Shown: positions 7,543 through 14,797 of the stretch, one piece after another
Position numbering within the stretch: position 1 is the stretch's first letter
Layout: each line of letters begins with the position of its first letter
Source: Clostridium sp.
GTDB lineage: Bacteria > Bacillota > Clostridia > Oscillospirales > Acutalibacteraceae
Assembly: GCA_031272895.1 (NCBI GenBank)
Contig: JAISSW010000010.1
Span: 34,038-98,037, forward strand
Direction: 5' to 3'
DNA: 64,000 nt
Translations under genes and position numbers: made by a program
The notes under the pieces: generated by a model
The model's input: only the letters and a program-made list of their open reading frames with translations
Databases searched by the model: none
Told to the model about the DNA's origin: nothing

Positions 7543-8811
7543 TTGAAGAGGTTAAATAAAATATTGGGCATTGCACTTACGGCAATCCTGTGTATGGCGG
7601 CGCTTGCCCCCGCGGCGCTTGCGGCGTCAAAGCTGACCGTGCGGCTTTCCGCAAGCAAAACCGCGGTTTCGCCGGGCGACAGCTTTACCGTGGCGGTTAA
7701 CCTCAGCGGGGTTAACGCCGCCGGAGGAGTTATGGGAGGCGATTTCAACGTTTCCTACGATACCTCAAGGTTTACTTATTCCTCAGCGTCGTTTGTTTCG
7801 GGCGCGGAGGGTTCAATGGCAAACGCAAGCGGCGGCAAGGTTATTGTTGCGGCAGCAGCCGGCAACGGCGTTTCTATCGTCAACAAGGACGCTACGCTTG
7901 TTACGCTCAGCTTTAAGGTTAAATCGGGCGCCGCGGCGGGCACTGCTAAATTCGAGCTTTCCCTTGGCAGCGACGGCACTTTCATCAACAACAAGATGGA
8001 GGAACTGACGGCCTCTCTTACAGGCACAAGCATAAGCGTTAAGGAAAAAGCCTCCGACAACGCAAACCTCAAAAGCCTAAAACTTGGCAATGCAACGCTC
8101 AAGCCCGCCTTTGACGCAAAAACCACCAGCTACAGCTGTGAGGTGGACTACGAGGTGGAAAAGCTGCAAATAACAGCCCTTGCGGAGGACACTAAGGCCT
8201 CTGTTTCGGTCAATAGCCCAACCCTTACGGCGGGAGCCAGCACCAAGGCGACCGTTGTTGTTACGGCGGAGGACGGCAGCAAAAAGACCTATATCATCGT
8301 TGCGGCACGGGCGGAGGACCCCAACGCCACCACCACCGAGGAGGAAAAGAGCGACGACAACAGCCTAAAGGAGCTTAAGGTGGACGGCGCTGAGCTTAGC
8401 CCGGCTTTTAAGGCGGAGATTACCCAGTATTCGGTAAAGCTGCCCTTGGGGACGACCAAAACGGAGATTACCGCCAAGGCAAAGGACGAAAAAGCCAAGG
8501 TAGAGATTGAGGGCGACAGCGGACTGAAAATGGGAACAAACCTTGCCACAATCACCGTGACGGCGGAGGACGGCACTGTGCGTGAATACAAGCTGACCAT
8601 AACCGTGGGAACGGGTGAAACTACTACCACTACAACAAGCGCCTATACGCCGGTTCTTCCCACGGAGGAAGTGACGGAGCCGGCCGAAGAAGAGCAGGGC
8701 GGCGGCATTGCATGGTGGTGGCTGATTATTGTTTTTGTGGGCGGGCTTGCCTGCGGGGTGCTGCTGGAACACTATGTGCTGCCTATGCTGGATAAAAACC
8801 GCAGGTTTTGA
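7543..8811 (+). CDS. Secreted membrane-anchored protein: cohesin-like domain plus two cadherin-like beta-sandwich domains
   Basis: The start is TTG 7543, placed by AGGAG at 7531-7535 and the promoter at 7483-7512. A signal peptide (about residues 1-28, ending PAALAAS) is followed by a cohesin-type domain of about 135 residues. That domain reads LSASKTAVSPGDSFTVAVNL, MGGDFNVSYDTSRFTY, then ATLVTLSFKVKSGAAAGT. Two copies of a cadherin-like (PF12733-type) domain come next, each beginning with (N/S)LKxLK(L/V) and ending VTAEDGS/TxKxYxI. A Thr/Pro/Glu-rich linker and a C-terminal membrane helix (WWWLIIVFVGGLACGVLL) follow, with a short charged tail. It is probably a surface adhesion or assembly protein. 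A cellulosome role is not shown by the window. Confidence 0.8.
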   Translation: MKRLNKILGIALTAILCMAALAPAALAASKLTVRLSASKTAVSPGDSFTVAVNLSGVNAAGGVMGGDFNVSYDTSRFTYSSASFVSGAEGSMANASGGKVIVAAAAGNGVSIVNKDATLVTLSFKVKSGAAAGTAKFELSLGSDGTFINNKMEELTASLTGTSISVKEKASDNANLKSLKLGNATLKPAFDAKTTSYSCEVDYEVEKLQITALAEDTKASVSVNSPTLTAGASTKATVVVTAEDGSKKTYIIVAARAEDPNATTTEEEKSDDNSLKELKVDGAELSPAFKAEITQYSVKLPLGTTKTEITAKAKDEKAKVEIEGDSGLKMGTNLATITVTAEDGTVREYKLTITVGTGETTTTTTSAYTPVLPTEEVTEPAEEEQGGGIAWWWLIIVFVGGLACGVLLEHYVLPMLDKNRRF

Positions 8812-8863
8812 CGCGGCTTAACATCGGGGGAAAGAATTAACTTTATTATTACAAGGGATTGTT

Positions 8864-9976
8864 ATGCTGCAATTTGAAGAACTTAAGCTGGCGCTGTTGG
8901 AAAATAAGCCCAAACTGCTGCACCTGCGCGAGGCATTGGCGCTTGACGCGGCGCGGGAGGAAATCGCAAGGCTGGAGGAGCAGAGCTCCCAGTCCGGCTT
9001 TTGGGACGATATGAACAACTCAAAAACCGTGCTGCAGCGCATTGCGCGCCTTAAGGGCAAAATATCGGATTACGAGGCACTTTCCTCCGCGTTTGAGGAC
9101 GCCGTGGTTATGTTGGAGCTTGCGGACGAGGAAGAGGACGAATCCCTGCTGGAGGAATGCACAAGGAACAACGAGGCGGTTATTTCCCGCCTTGACGCAA
9201 TGACGCTTTCCACCCTGCTTTCCGGGGAGTACGACGGGCAGAACGCCATATTGACTTTTCACGCCGGCGCGGGCGGCACCGAGGCACAGGATTGGAACGC
9301 CATGCTGGTGCGAATGTACCAGCAGTGGGGGACAAAAAACGGCTTTAACGTCAAGGTGATTGACTTCCTTGACGGCGAGGAGGCGGGCTTTAAGTCCTGT
9401 GTGCTGGAGGTTGAGGGAGAAAACGCCTACGGCTACCTTAAGGGCGAGAACGGAGTCCACCGCTTAGTGCGTGTTTCCCCGTTCGACAGCTCGGGGCGGC
9501 GGCACACCTCCTTTGCCTCATTAGAGGTAATGCCGGAAATTGACGACACGATTGAGGTTGAAATAAACCCGGACGACATTCAGATTGACTATTACCGCGC
9601 AAGCGGCGCCGGCGGGCAGAAGGTCAACAAAACCTCCTCTGCCGTGCGCCTTACGCACATACCCACCGGCATTGTGGTTTCCTGCCAGGTGGAGCGCAGC
9701 CAGCACCAAAACCGCGAGGTCTGCATGAAAATGCTAAAATCCCGCCTGCTTCAAATCAAGGAAAAGGAGCACTTGGATAAGATTGAGGATATCAAGGGCG
9801 TAAAGATGGAAATAGGCTGGGGCAGCCAAATCCGCTCCTATGTGTTCATGCCCTACCAGCTTGCCAAGGACCACCGCACCGGCTTCGAAAACGGCAACAT
9901 TCAGGCGGTTATGGACGGCGACCTAAACGGCTTTATCAATGCCTACCTCAAAATGCAGTCCGTGCAAAGCGCCTGA
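8864..9976 (+). CDS. prfB: Peptide chain release factor 2
   Basis: RF2 recognises UGA and UAA and triggers release of the finished protein on the ribosome. The RF2-specific SPF tripeptide is in RVSPFDSSGRR, and the catalytic GGQ is in ASGAGGQKVNKTSSAVR. GAGGTEAQDWNAMLVRMY is the usual domain-2 start. Length 370 is standard. The protein is read in one frame from ATG 8864. At the place where most RF2 genes carry the CTT-TGA-C programmed frameshift, this gene has CTT-GAC (residues LD in ALALDAAREE), so the regulatory frameshift is absent. AAGGGA precedes the start. Confidence 0.95.
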   Translation: MLQFEELKLALLENKPKLLHLREALALDAAREEIARLEEQSSQSGFWDDMNNSKTVLQRIARLKGKISDYEALSSAFEDAVVMLELADEEEDESLLEECTRNNEAVISRLDAMTLSTLLSGEYDGQNAILTFHAGAGGTEAQDWNAMLVRMYQQWGTKNGFNVKVIDFLDGEEAGFKSCVLEVEGENAYGYLKGENGVHRLVRVSPFDSSGRRHTSFASLEVMPEIDDTIEVEINPDDIQIDYYRASGAGGQKVNKTSSAVRLTHIPTGIVVSCQVERSQHQNREVCMKMLKSRLLQIKEKEHLDKIEDIKGVKMEIGWGSQIRSYVFMPYQLAKDHRTGFENGNIQAVMDGDLNGFINAYLKMQSVQSA

Positions 9977-10019
9977 AGCCCCCGTTTAGTTGCAAGAATA
10001 TTCGGCAAAGGGATAAATT

Positions 10020-10631
10020 ATGCGAATAATTGACATAACCCGCGAGCTGACAGCCGCTCCCGTCTACCCCGGCGACACTGTGCCAAGCCTGCGCCGCCTT
10101 AAGAGCATTGAAGACGGTGAGGAATATAACTATTCGCAAATAACCATGGGGGCGCACTCCGGTACCCACGCGGACGCACCCTTGCACTTTATCAGCGGAA
10201 CGCCGGACGCGCTTGCCCTGCCACCGAGCGTTTTAATCGGCGAATGTACCGTTATAGAAGTACCGGAGGGGTTAATCACCGGGGATTATGTTGAGAGGCA
10301 TTTCCCAAGGAAGCGTGAGAGGCTGCTGCTTAAAAGCGGAGGAGGAGGAAGCGAGCTGAGCCCCGACGCCGCAGAGCTTATTGCGGACAGCGGCATTCGC
10401 TTAATCGGCACGGAGGCGCTTTCAATCGGGGCGGAGGGCGGCGAAAGAAAAACACATATAGCCCTTTTGCGCCGCGGCGTTGTTATTTTGGAAAGCCTGT
10501 GCATGGACGGGGTAAAGCCCGGCAAGTATTTTCTTGTGGCGGCGCCGCTTAAAATAGCGGGCGCGGAGGCCGCCCCGGCAAGGGTTTTCCTTTTGGGCGA
10601 TTACATATTCTGGACGGGGACGGTGCTGTAG
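10020..10631 (+). CDS. Cyclase-family metal-dependent hydrolase (kynurenine formamidase-like)
   Basis: The N-terminus MRIIDITRELTAAPVYPGDT and the metal-binding motif HSGTHADAPLHF (HxGTHxDxPxHF) define the PF04199 cyclase/KynB family. Members hydrolyse formamides such as N-formylkynurenine or act on other small amides, using Mn or Zn bound by these His and Asp. The C-terminal landmark GVVILESLCMDGVKPGKYFL (family: G-V-IE-L--L--V--G-Y) is present. At 203 residues it is normal size. No kynurenine pathway genes are adjacent, so the substrate is open. The stop TAG directly abuts the ATG of the next gene. Confidence 0.75.
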   Translation: MRIIDITRELTAAPVYPGDTVPSLRRLKSIEDGEEYNYSQITMGAHSGTHADAPLHFISGTPDALALPPSVLIGECTVIEVPEGLITGDYVERHFPRKRERLLLKSGGGGSELSPDAAELIADSGIRLIGTEALSIGAEGGERKTHIALLRRGVVILESLCMDGVKPGKYFLVAAPLKIAGAEAAPARVFLLGDYIFWTGTVL

Positions 10632-11264
10632 ATGACACACATCTTTCCAAGGGAGTTTCACCAAAAAATGCTTGCTCGGCGGGTATGGAAAGGCTTCCCC
10701 GCGCTTAAGCGAGCGTTTGATGTTGCGGCGGCGGCCACGGGGATTTTTTTCAGCCTGTGGCTAATGGGTATTATCGCCCTGCTGATTCTGCTGGAGGACG
10801 GAGCGCCCGTGCTGTTCCGCCAAACCCGTGTTGGCAAGGGGGAAAAGCCCTTTACGCTCTACAAATTCCGCTCCATGCGTAAAGATGCCCCCAATGTTGC
10901 AAGCAGGGATTTGAAGAACCCGGAGCAATATTTGCTTAAAACAGGCAAAATACTGCGCAAAACCAGCCTTGACGAGCTGCCTCAGCTGTTTAATATCCTG
11001 CGTGGGGAAATGAGCGTAGTCGGTCCGCGCCCCTTAATTCCCGCAGAGGAGAAAATACACCTTCTGCGGCGGCAATACGGCGTTTATGACGTGCGGCCGG
11101 GAGTGACCGGCTGGGCACAGGTCAACGGGAGGGATAAGCTGCCCCTTAAGCACAAGGCCATGCTCGATAAATTCTATGTGGACCACCGCGGGATTTACCT
11201 TGATTTGCGCATACTTAAACGCACGGTGTTCTATGTTTTTGAACGCCGCGGCATAGAGCATTAA
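10632..11264 (+). CDS. Undecaprenyl-phosphate sugar-1-phosphate transferase
   Basis: This is a polyisoprenyl-phosphate hexose-1-phosphate transferase (bacterial sugar transferase family, PF02397), the enzyme that starts assembly of a surface polysaccharide or glycan on the lipid carrier. It has one N-terminal re-entrant/membrane helix (about residues 27-48: FDVAAAATGIFFSLWLMGI). The catalytic region follows with LFRQTRVGKGEKPFTLYKFR, then KTSLDELPQLFNILRGEMS, VGPRPL and RPGVTGWAQVNGR, all strongly conserved. No glycosyltransferases lie next to it, so the glycan is unknown. It ends the rightward gene run, followed by a strong two-way terminator. Confidence 0.88.
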   Translation: MTHIFPREFHQKMLARRVWKGFPALKRAFDVAAAATGIFFSLWLMGIIALLILLEDGAPVLFRQTRVGKGEKPFTLYKFRSMRKDAPNVASRDLKNPEQYLLKTGKILRKTSLDELPQLFNILRGEMSVVGPRPLIPAEEKIHLLRRQYGVYDVRPGVTGWAQVNGRDKLPLKHKAMLDKFYVDHRGIYLDLRILKRTVFYVFERRGIEH

Positions 11265-11271
11265 AGGCAAA

Positions 11272-11301
11272 AAAGCTCACAACGCCTTTGTTGTGAGCTT
11301 T
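11272..11301. terminator. Bidirectional intrinsic terminator between sugar transferase and rplI
   Basis: A perfect 11-bp stem AAAGCTCACAA/TTGTGAGCTTT with an 8-base loop. T-rich tails are present on both sides (TCTTTTTATT on +, TTTTTTGCC on -), so it can end both converging transcripts. Confidence 0.88.
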
Positions 11302-11308
11302 CTTTTTA

Positions 11309-11749
11309 TTATTCCCCTACCATTACAAACAGCTGTGCGGAAATCCCGGGGTACAGCCGCAGCTCCGCGGGGTATGTGCCGTATTGCTTGATGTCCTCAA
11401 CGCTGAGCTTGCGCTTGTCCGCGTCAATCCCAAACTGCTTTGAAAGCTGCTCGGCAATCTCCTTTGCGGTCACTGAGCCGAATAAGCGCCCGCCTTGGCC
11501 CGCCTTTGCGGAAACCTTGACGGTTTTGCCCTCAATCAGTGCCGCGGCAGCCTGAGCTGCCTGTGTTTCAACCTCTATGCGGTGCTTGTCCGCCGCTTGG
11601 CGGTTCTTCATCTCCGTCATGGTCTGGTTTGTTACCGCAGCGGCAAGCCCCTTGGGCAGCAAAAAATTACGCGCATAGCCGTCGGAGGCGTTGACCATTT
11701 GCCCTGTCTTGCCCAGCCCCTTAACGTCCGCCTTAAGTATAACCTTCAT
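11309..11749 (-). CDS. rplI: 50S ribosomal protein L9
   Basis: L9 binds 23S rRNA near the L1 stalk and helps hold the reading frame. The N-terminal domain [20 protein letters not shown] and the loop [13 protein letters not shown] are diagnostic. A long charged helix and a C-terminal domain ([16 protein letters not shown]) follow. The mature start is the second of two adjacent ATGs; the upstream in-frame extension is not L9-like. GGGAG sits a few bases upstream. Length 146 is typical. It is transcribed away from the TIGR04086-like gene, with a 69-base gap. Confidence 0.95.
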   Translation of the reverse strand: MKVILKADVKGLGKTGQMVNASDGYARNFLLPKGLAAAVTNQTMTEMKNRQAADKHRIEVETQAAQAAAALIEGKTVKVSAKAGQGGRLFGSVTAKEIAEQLSKQFGIDADKRKLSVEDIKQYGTYPAELRLYPGISAQLFVMVGE

Positions 11750-11818
11750 CATTAACACTCCCAATAATTTCTTGGGGATATTATAGCACAAAAGCGCCCC
11801 CCTGCGCAAGGCGGAACT

Positions 11819-12229
11819 TCAAGCACCCGAAGCGTTGACGCCGAATACACCGCCGGCGCCGCCGCAGCCCAGCAGCGCCGCAAATAGAAAGAGAGCTCCG
11901 ACGCCAATACCCTTTGCCGCAAGCAGCAGCGCAAGGCTGAGCAGTGCGCCCTCAAGTACAGCGCAGCAAAGCCCCAGCAGCAAGCCTTTTTCGCCCTTGG
12001 CTTTTGCAACAACAAACGCCGCGAAGAAAGAGGAAAGCCCGCCGGCCAGCACGGTGATATACGGCAGCCAAGCACTTTTTATGCCCGTTGATGGCAAAAA
12101 GACCGCAAGCAGGGCGAGCAGCGAGAAAAATATTATGGCTCCCAGGCAGCCGCCAAACGCAATTGCCTTAAGCGGAAGCCTGAGAGCCCTGTGTTCCTTT
12201 TGGCTTATTTTTACGCCGGCCTGTTCCAT
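11819..12229 (-). CDS. Small four-helix membrane protein (TIGR04086/YrzE-like)
   Basis: About 136 residues with four strong hydrophobic helices: AIAFGGCLGAIIFFSLLALL, YITVLAGGLSSFFAAFVVA, LLLGLCCAVLEGALLSLAL and a Gly-rich last helix. The layout, small soluble N-terminus and Gly-rich fourth helix resemble the TIGR04086 family of uncharacterised Firmicutes membrane proteins. Function is unknown. The start is ATG 12229, set by GGGAGG eight bases upstream; an in-frame GTG at 12247 would place the Shine-Dalgarno inside the gene. It lies 58 bases after lysA on the same strand. Confidence 0.65.
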   Translation of the reverse strand: MEQAGVKISQKEHRALRLPLKAIAFGGCLGAIIFFSLLALLAVFLPSTGIKSAWLPYITVLAGGLSSFFAAFVVAKAKGEKGLLLGLCCAVLEGALLSLALLLAAKGIGVGALFLFAALLGCGGAGGVFGVNASGA

Positions 12230-12286
12230 AGTCCTTACCTCCCGCACTCCATGGGATAGGCTATGCCGCAGCGCCGCGCAATATGA

Positions 12287-13591
12287 CTAAAGCTCGTTTG
12301 CTACTACCTGCTCCAGGGTTTGCGCCCGGCGTATGCACTCAAGGCTGCCGTCCGCGCGCAAAAGCCACTCCGGCGCCTGAATGTGGGAGTTATAGTTGAA
12401 CGGGGTCATTGCGGCGCAATAGGCGCCCGCGCCGCCAATCACAAAGCTGTCGCCGATTTGCGGCTGCGCCATTTTGCGTGTGTTAATACCGCCGCCGGGG
12501 TTCAGAGTTTGGCAATCGCCGCTTTCGCAGCAGCGCCCGGCTACCACGATTTCGGGCAGTTCACCCTCGGGCAGGCAAAAATCGCTTGAGCGCAGGGAGC
12601 CGTCGCGCCCCACAACATAGAACGGGTGGCTTGAGCCGTAAAGCAGGGGTCTTGCGTTTACCTCCATGCCGCCGTCCAGAATCACAAAATCAAAGCCGTC
12701 CGTGCCGGTTGATTTTGAGTCTAAAACCTGTGTGACTATGTAGCCGGCGTTAGCCATAATAAAGGTGCCCGGCTCAATCTCCGTTGTCAGCTTACGCCCG
12801 GTTCTCTCAAAAAAGCTTGTCAGCTGCTGCTTTGCGTAAAGTCCCAGCGCCTCAATGTCCGCCTTTGTTTCGCCCGGCAGGCGCGCCTCCTTTAGCCCGC
12901 CCCCAAAGCTGACCGCCTCCGCGTCCGGGAAGTATTCCTCCACAAAGCCAAGCATGGTGTCAATGTTTTTACGCCAAACCTCGGGGTCGCCGCCTGAGCC
13001 TATGTGGTCATGCACGGCGGTGAAGCGCAGCCCCATTTGCGCGGCGTATTCAAGCGCTTTGGGAATATCCGAGCGGTGAACCCCAAAGCAGCAGTATTTA
13101 TCCCCCGTGTTGCGGCTTGCGGATTCCCCGCTGCCGACGCCCGGGTGAACCCTTATACTCAGCGGAATACCGTGCCTTGCGGCAAAATCGCCGACTAAAT
13201 GCAGCTGCCGCAGGGAACAGACATTATAGCGCAGCCCCGCAAGCATCATATGTTCAAGGTTCTCGCGCTCCTCGCCTTGGGGTACCTCTTGGCTCGTCAG
13301 CTGAACCTTATCCGGCAAAATACCCGCCATTACGGCGCGCCTTGCCTCGTTAAAGCTGGAGGCGTCTATGCTAAGCCCCGCCTTATCAATTATCTTAAGC
13401 AGGCGGCGGCTTGAGTTCGCCTTCATGGCATAGCGCACGCGCAGACCAAAGGCGTTCGGCATGGAAAGCGCCGCCGCGCAGCTCTTCAAAATCTGCGCCT
13501 CATCATAGAGGTAGAATGGTGTTTGCTCCAGCTCACGCGCGGCGGCAAGCTGTTCGCTCGTCAGCGTGGAAAAGGTATTCAGCTTTGGCAT
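12287..13591 (-). CDS. lysA: Diaminopimelate decarboxylase-like PLP enzyme
   Basis: This is a fold-type III PLP decarboxylase (alanine racemase-like barrel plus C-terminal beta domain). The PLP lysine is in RVRYAMKANSSRRLL. Phosphate and substrate loops include HDHIGSGGD, SFGGGLK and EIEPGTFIM. The C-terminal AGRCCESGDCQT carries the Cys-x-Ser-x-Asp motif of the dimer active site, and GAGAYCAAMTPFN is the Tyr-bearing loop. LysA makes lysine from meso-diaminopimelate. The sequence is divergent enough that a carboxynorspermidine-type decarboxylase remains possible. It sits 15 bases downstream of recA with its own AAGGAG site, so it is probably co-transcribed with recA. Confidence 0.75.
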   Translation of the reverse strand: MPKLNTFSTLTSEQLAAARELEQTPFYLYDEAQILKSCAAALSMPNAFGLRVRYAMKANSSRRLLKIIDKAGLSIDASSFNEARRAVMAGILPDKVQLTSQEVPQGEERENLEHMMLAGLRYNVCSLRQLHLVGDFAARHGIPLSIRVHPGVGSGESASRNTGDKYCCFGVHRSDIPKALEYAAQMGLRFTAVHDHIGSGGDPEVWRKNIDTMLGFVEEYFPDAEAVSFGGGLKEARLPGETKADIEALGLYAKQQLTSFFERTGRKLTTEIEPGTFIMANAGYIVTQVLDSKSTGTDGFDFVILDGGMEVNARPLLYGSSHPFYVVGRDGSLRSSDFCLPEGELPEIVVAGRCCESGDCQTLNPGGGINTRKMAQPQIGDSFVIGGAGAYCAAMTPFNYNSHIQAPEWLLRADGSLECIRRAQTLEQVVANEL

Positions 13592-13606
13592 ATTCTGTTT
13601 TTCTCC

Positions 13607-14677
13607 TTATTTTCTGCGTCCCTTTGCGGCGGGCTTTGCGGGAGCCGCGGTGTCGTCGTCATCGTCCTTAACGGCGATTGGCTGCTGCTTTTCAGCCAGC
13701 GCCACACGGATTTGCCTCTCTATGTCGTCCGCAAGCTCAGGGTGCTCCTTAAGGTAGTTTTTGGCGTTCTCGCGTCCCTGACCCAAGCGCAAATCCCCGC
13801 AGGAGAACCACGCGCCGCCCTTTTGCACAATGCCGAACTGGATGCCAAGGTCTACCAATTCACCCTCGCGCACAATGCCGCGCCCGTACATTACGTCAAA
13901 CTCCGCAATGTGAAACGGTGGGGCGACCTTATTCTTTACGATCTTAGCCTTTGTGTGTGAACCGATGAATTCGCCTTTGCTGTCCTTAAGGCTCTCCACG
14001 CGGCGCACGTCAATGCGAACACTGGCGTAAAACTTAAGGGCGTTGCCGCCGGTGGTTGTTTCCGGGTTGCCGTACATAACGCCTATTTTCATGCGCAGCT
14101 GGTTGATGAAAATCAAAATGGTGTTGGATTTGCTGATTGCCCCCGCAAGCTTACGCAGGGCTTGGCTCATAAGGCGGGCGTGCAAGCCAACGTGGCTATC
14201 GCCCATTTCGCCCTCAATTTCGCTTTTTGGCACCAACGCCGCAACGGAGTCGACAACAATAACGTCCAGCGCGCCGGAGCGGGTGAGCGCCTCGGTGATT
14301 TCAAGCGCCTGCTCACCGTCGTCCGGCTGGGAAACCAGCAGGTTGTCTATGTTAACGCCAAGGTTTGCCGCGTAGACAGGGTCAAGTGCGTGTTCCGCGT
14401 CAATGAAAGCGCATTCGCCGCCCATTTTTTGCGCTTCGGCAACAACGTGCAGAGCAAGCGTTGTTTTGCCGGAGGATTCGGGTCCGTAAATCTCAATGAT
14501 TCTGCCCCGTGGTAAGCCGCCGATTCCTATTGCCGCGTCCAAACCGATTGAGCCTGTGGGGATTGCCGCCACGTTAAGGGCGCTGTTTTGACCAAGGCGC
14601 ATAATGCTGCCCTTGCCGTATTGCTTTTCAATTTGGAGCAGCGCCGTTTCCAACGCCTTTTGTTTATCGTCCGCCAT
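13607..14677 (-). CDS. recA: RecA recombinase
   Basis: RecA forms filaments on single-stranded DNA, drives strand exchange and stimulates LexA self-cleavage. The Walker A loop is [11 protein letters not shown]. Other RecA landmarks are MRLGQN, the [16 protein letters not shown] loop, [20 protein letters not shown] and an acidic C-terminal tail of Asp residues. Start ATG 14677 is chosen because [13 protein letters not shown] is the normal RecA N-terminus and GGGAGG lies 5 bases upstream; the longer frame is not conserved. It has 356 residues. No obvious LexA box of the Gram-positive type was found in the promoter region. Confidence 0.97.
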   Translation of the reverse strand: MADDKQKALETALLQIEKQYGKGSIMRLGQNSALNVAAIPTGSIGLDAAIGIGGLPRGRIIEIYGPESSGKTTLALHVVAEAQKMGGECAFIDAEHALDPVYAANLGVNIDNLLVSQPDDGEQALEITEALTRSGALDVIVVDSVAALVPKSEIEGEMGDSHVGLHARLMSQALRKLAGAISKSNTILIFINQLRMKIGVMYGNPETTTGGNALKFYASVRIDVRRVESLKDSKGEFIGSHTKAKIVKNKVAPPFHIAEFDVMYGRGIVREGELVDLGIQFGIVQKGGAWFSCGDLRLGQGRENAKNYLKEHPELADDIERQIRVALAEKQQPIAVKDDDDDTAAPAKPAAKGRRK

Positions 14678-14716
14678 AAAATCCTCCCGCATATTTTTAC
14701 TTAACCATACGCATGG

Positions 14717-14745
14717 AGTATAGCAGAAAATGGCACAAAATGCAA
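14717..14745 (-). promoter_or_regulatory. recA promoter
   Basis: On the minus strand TTGCAT (complement of 14740-14745), a 17-base spacer, then TATACT (complement of 14717-14722). It lies 40 bases upstream of the recA start. A weak CCATACGCATGG dyad follows it but does not match the CGAACnnnnGTTCG LexA box. Confidence 0.75.
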
Positions 14746-14797
14746 GTAGCGGGCGCAAAAGTGACGCTGCGTCCGCCTTGCCCCGAACAGCAGCCGT

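Noticed and set aside
14700..14760. LexA/SOS box upstream of recA
   Set aside because: I looked for CGAACnnnnGTTCG or similar. Only a weak CCATACGCATGG dyad is present, so no call was made.
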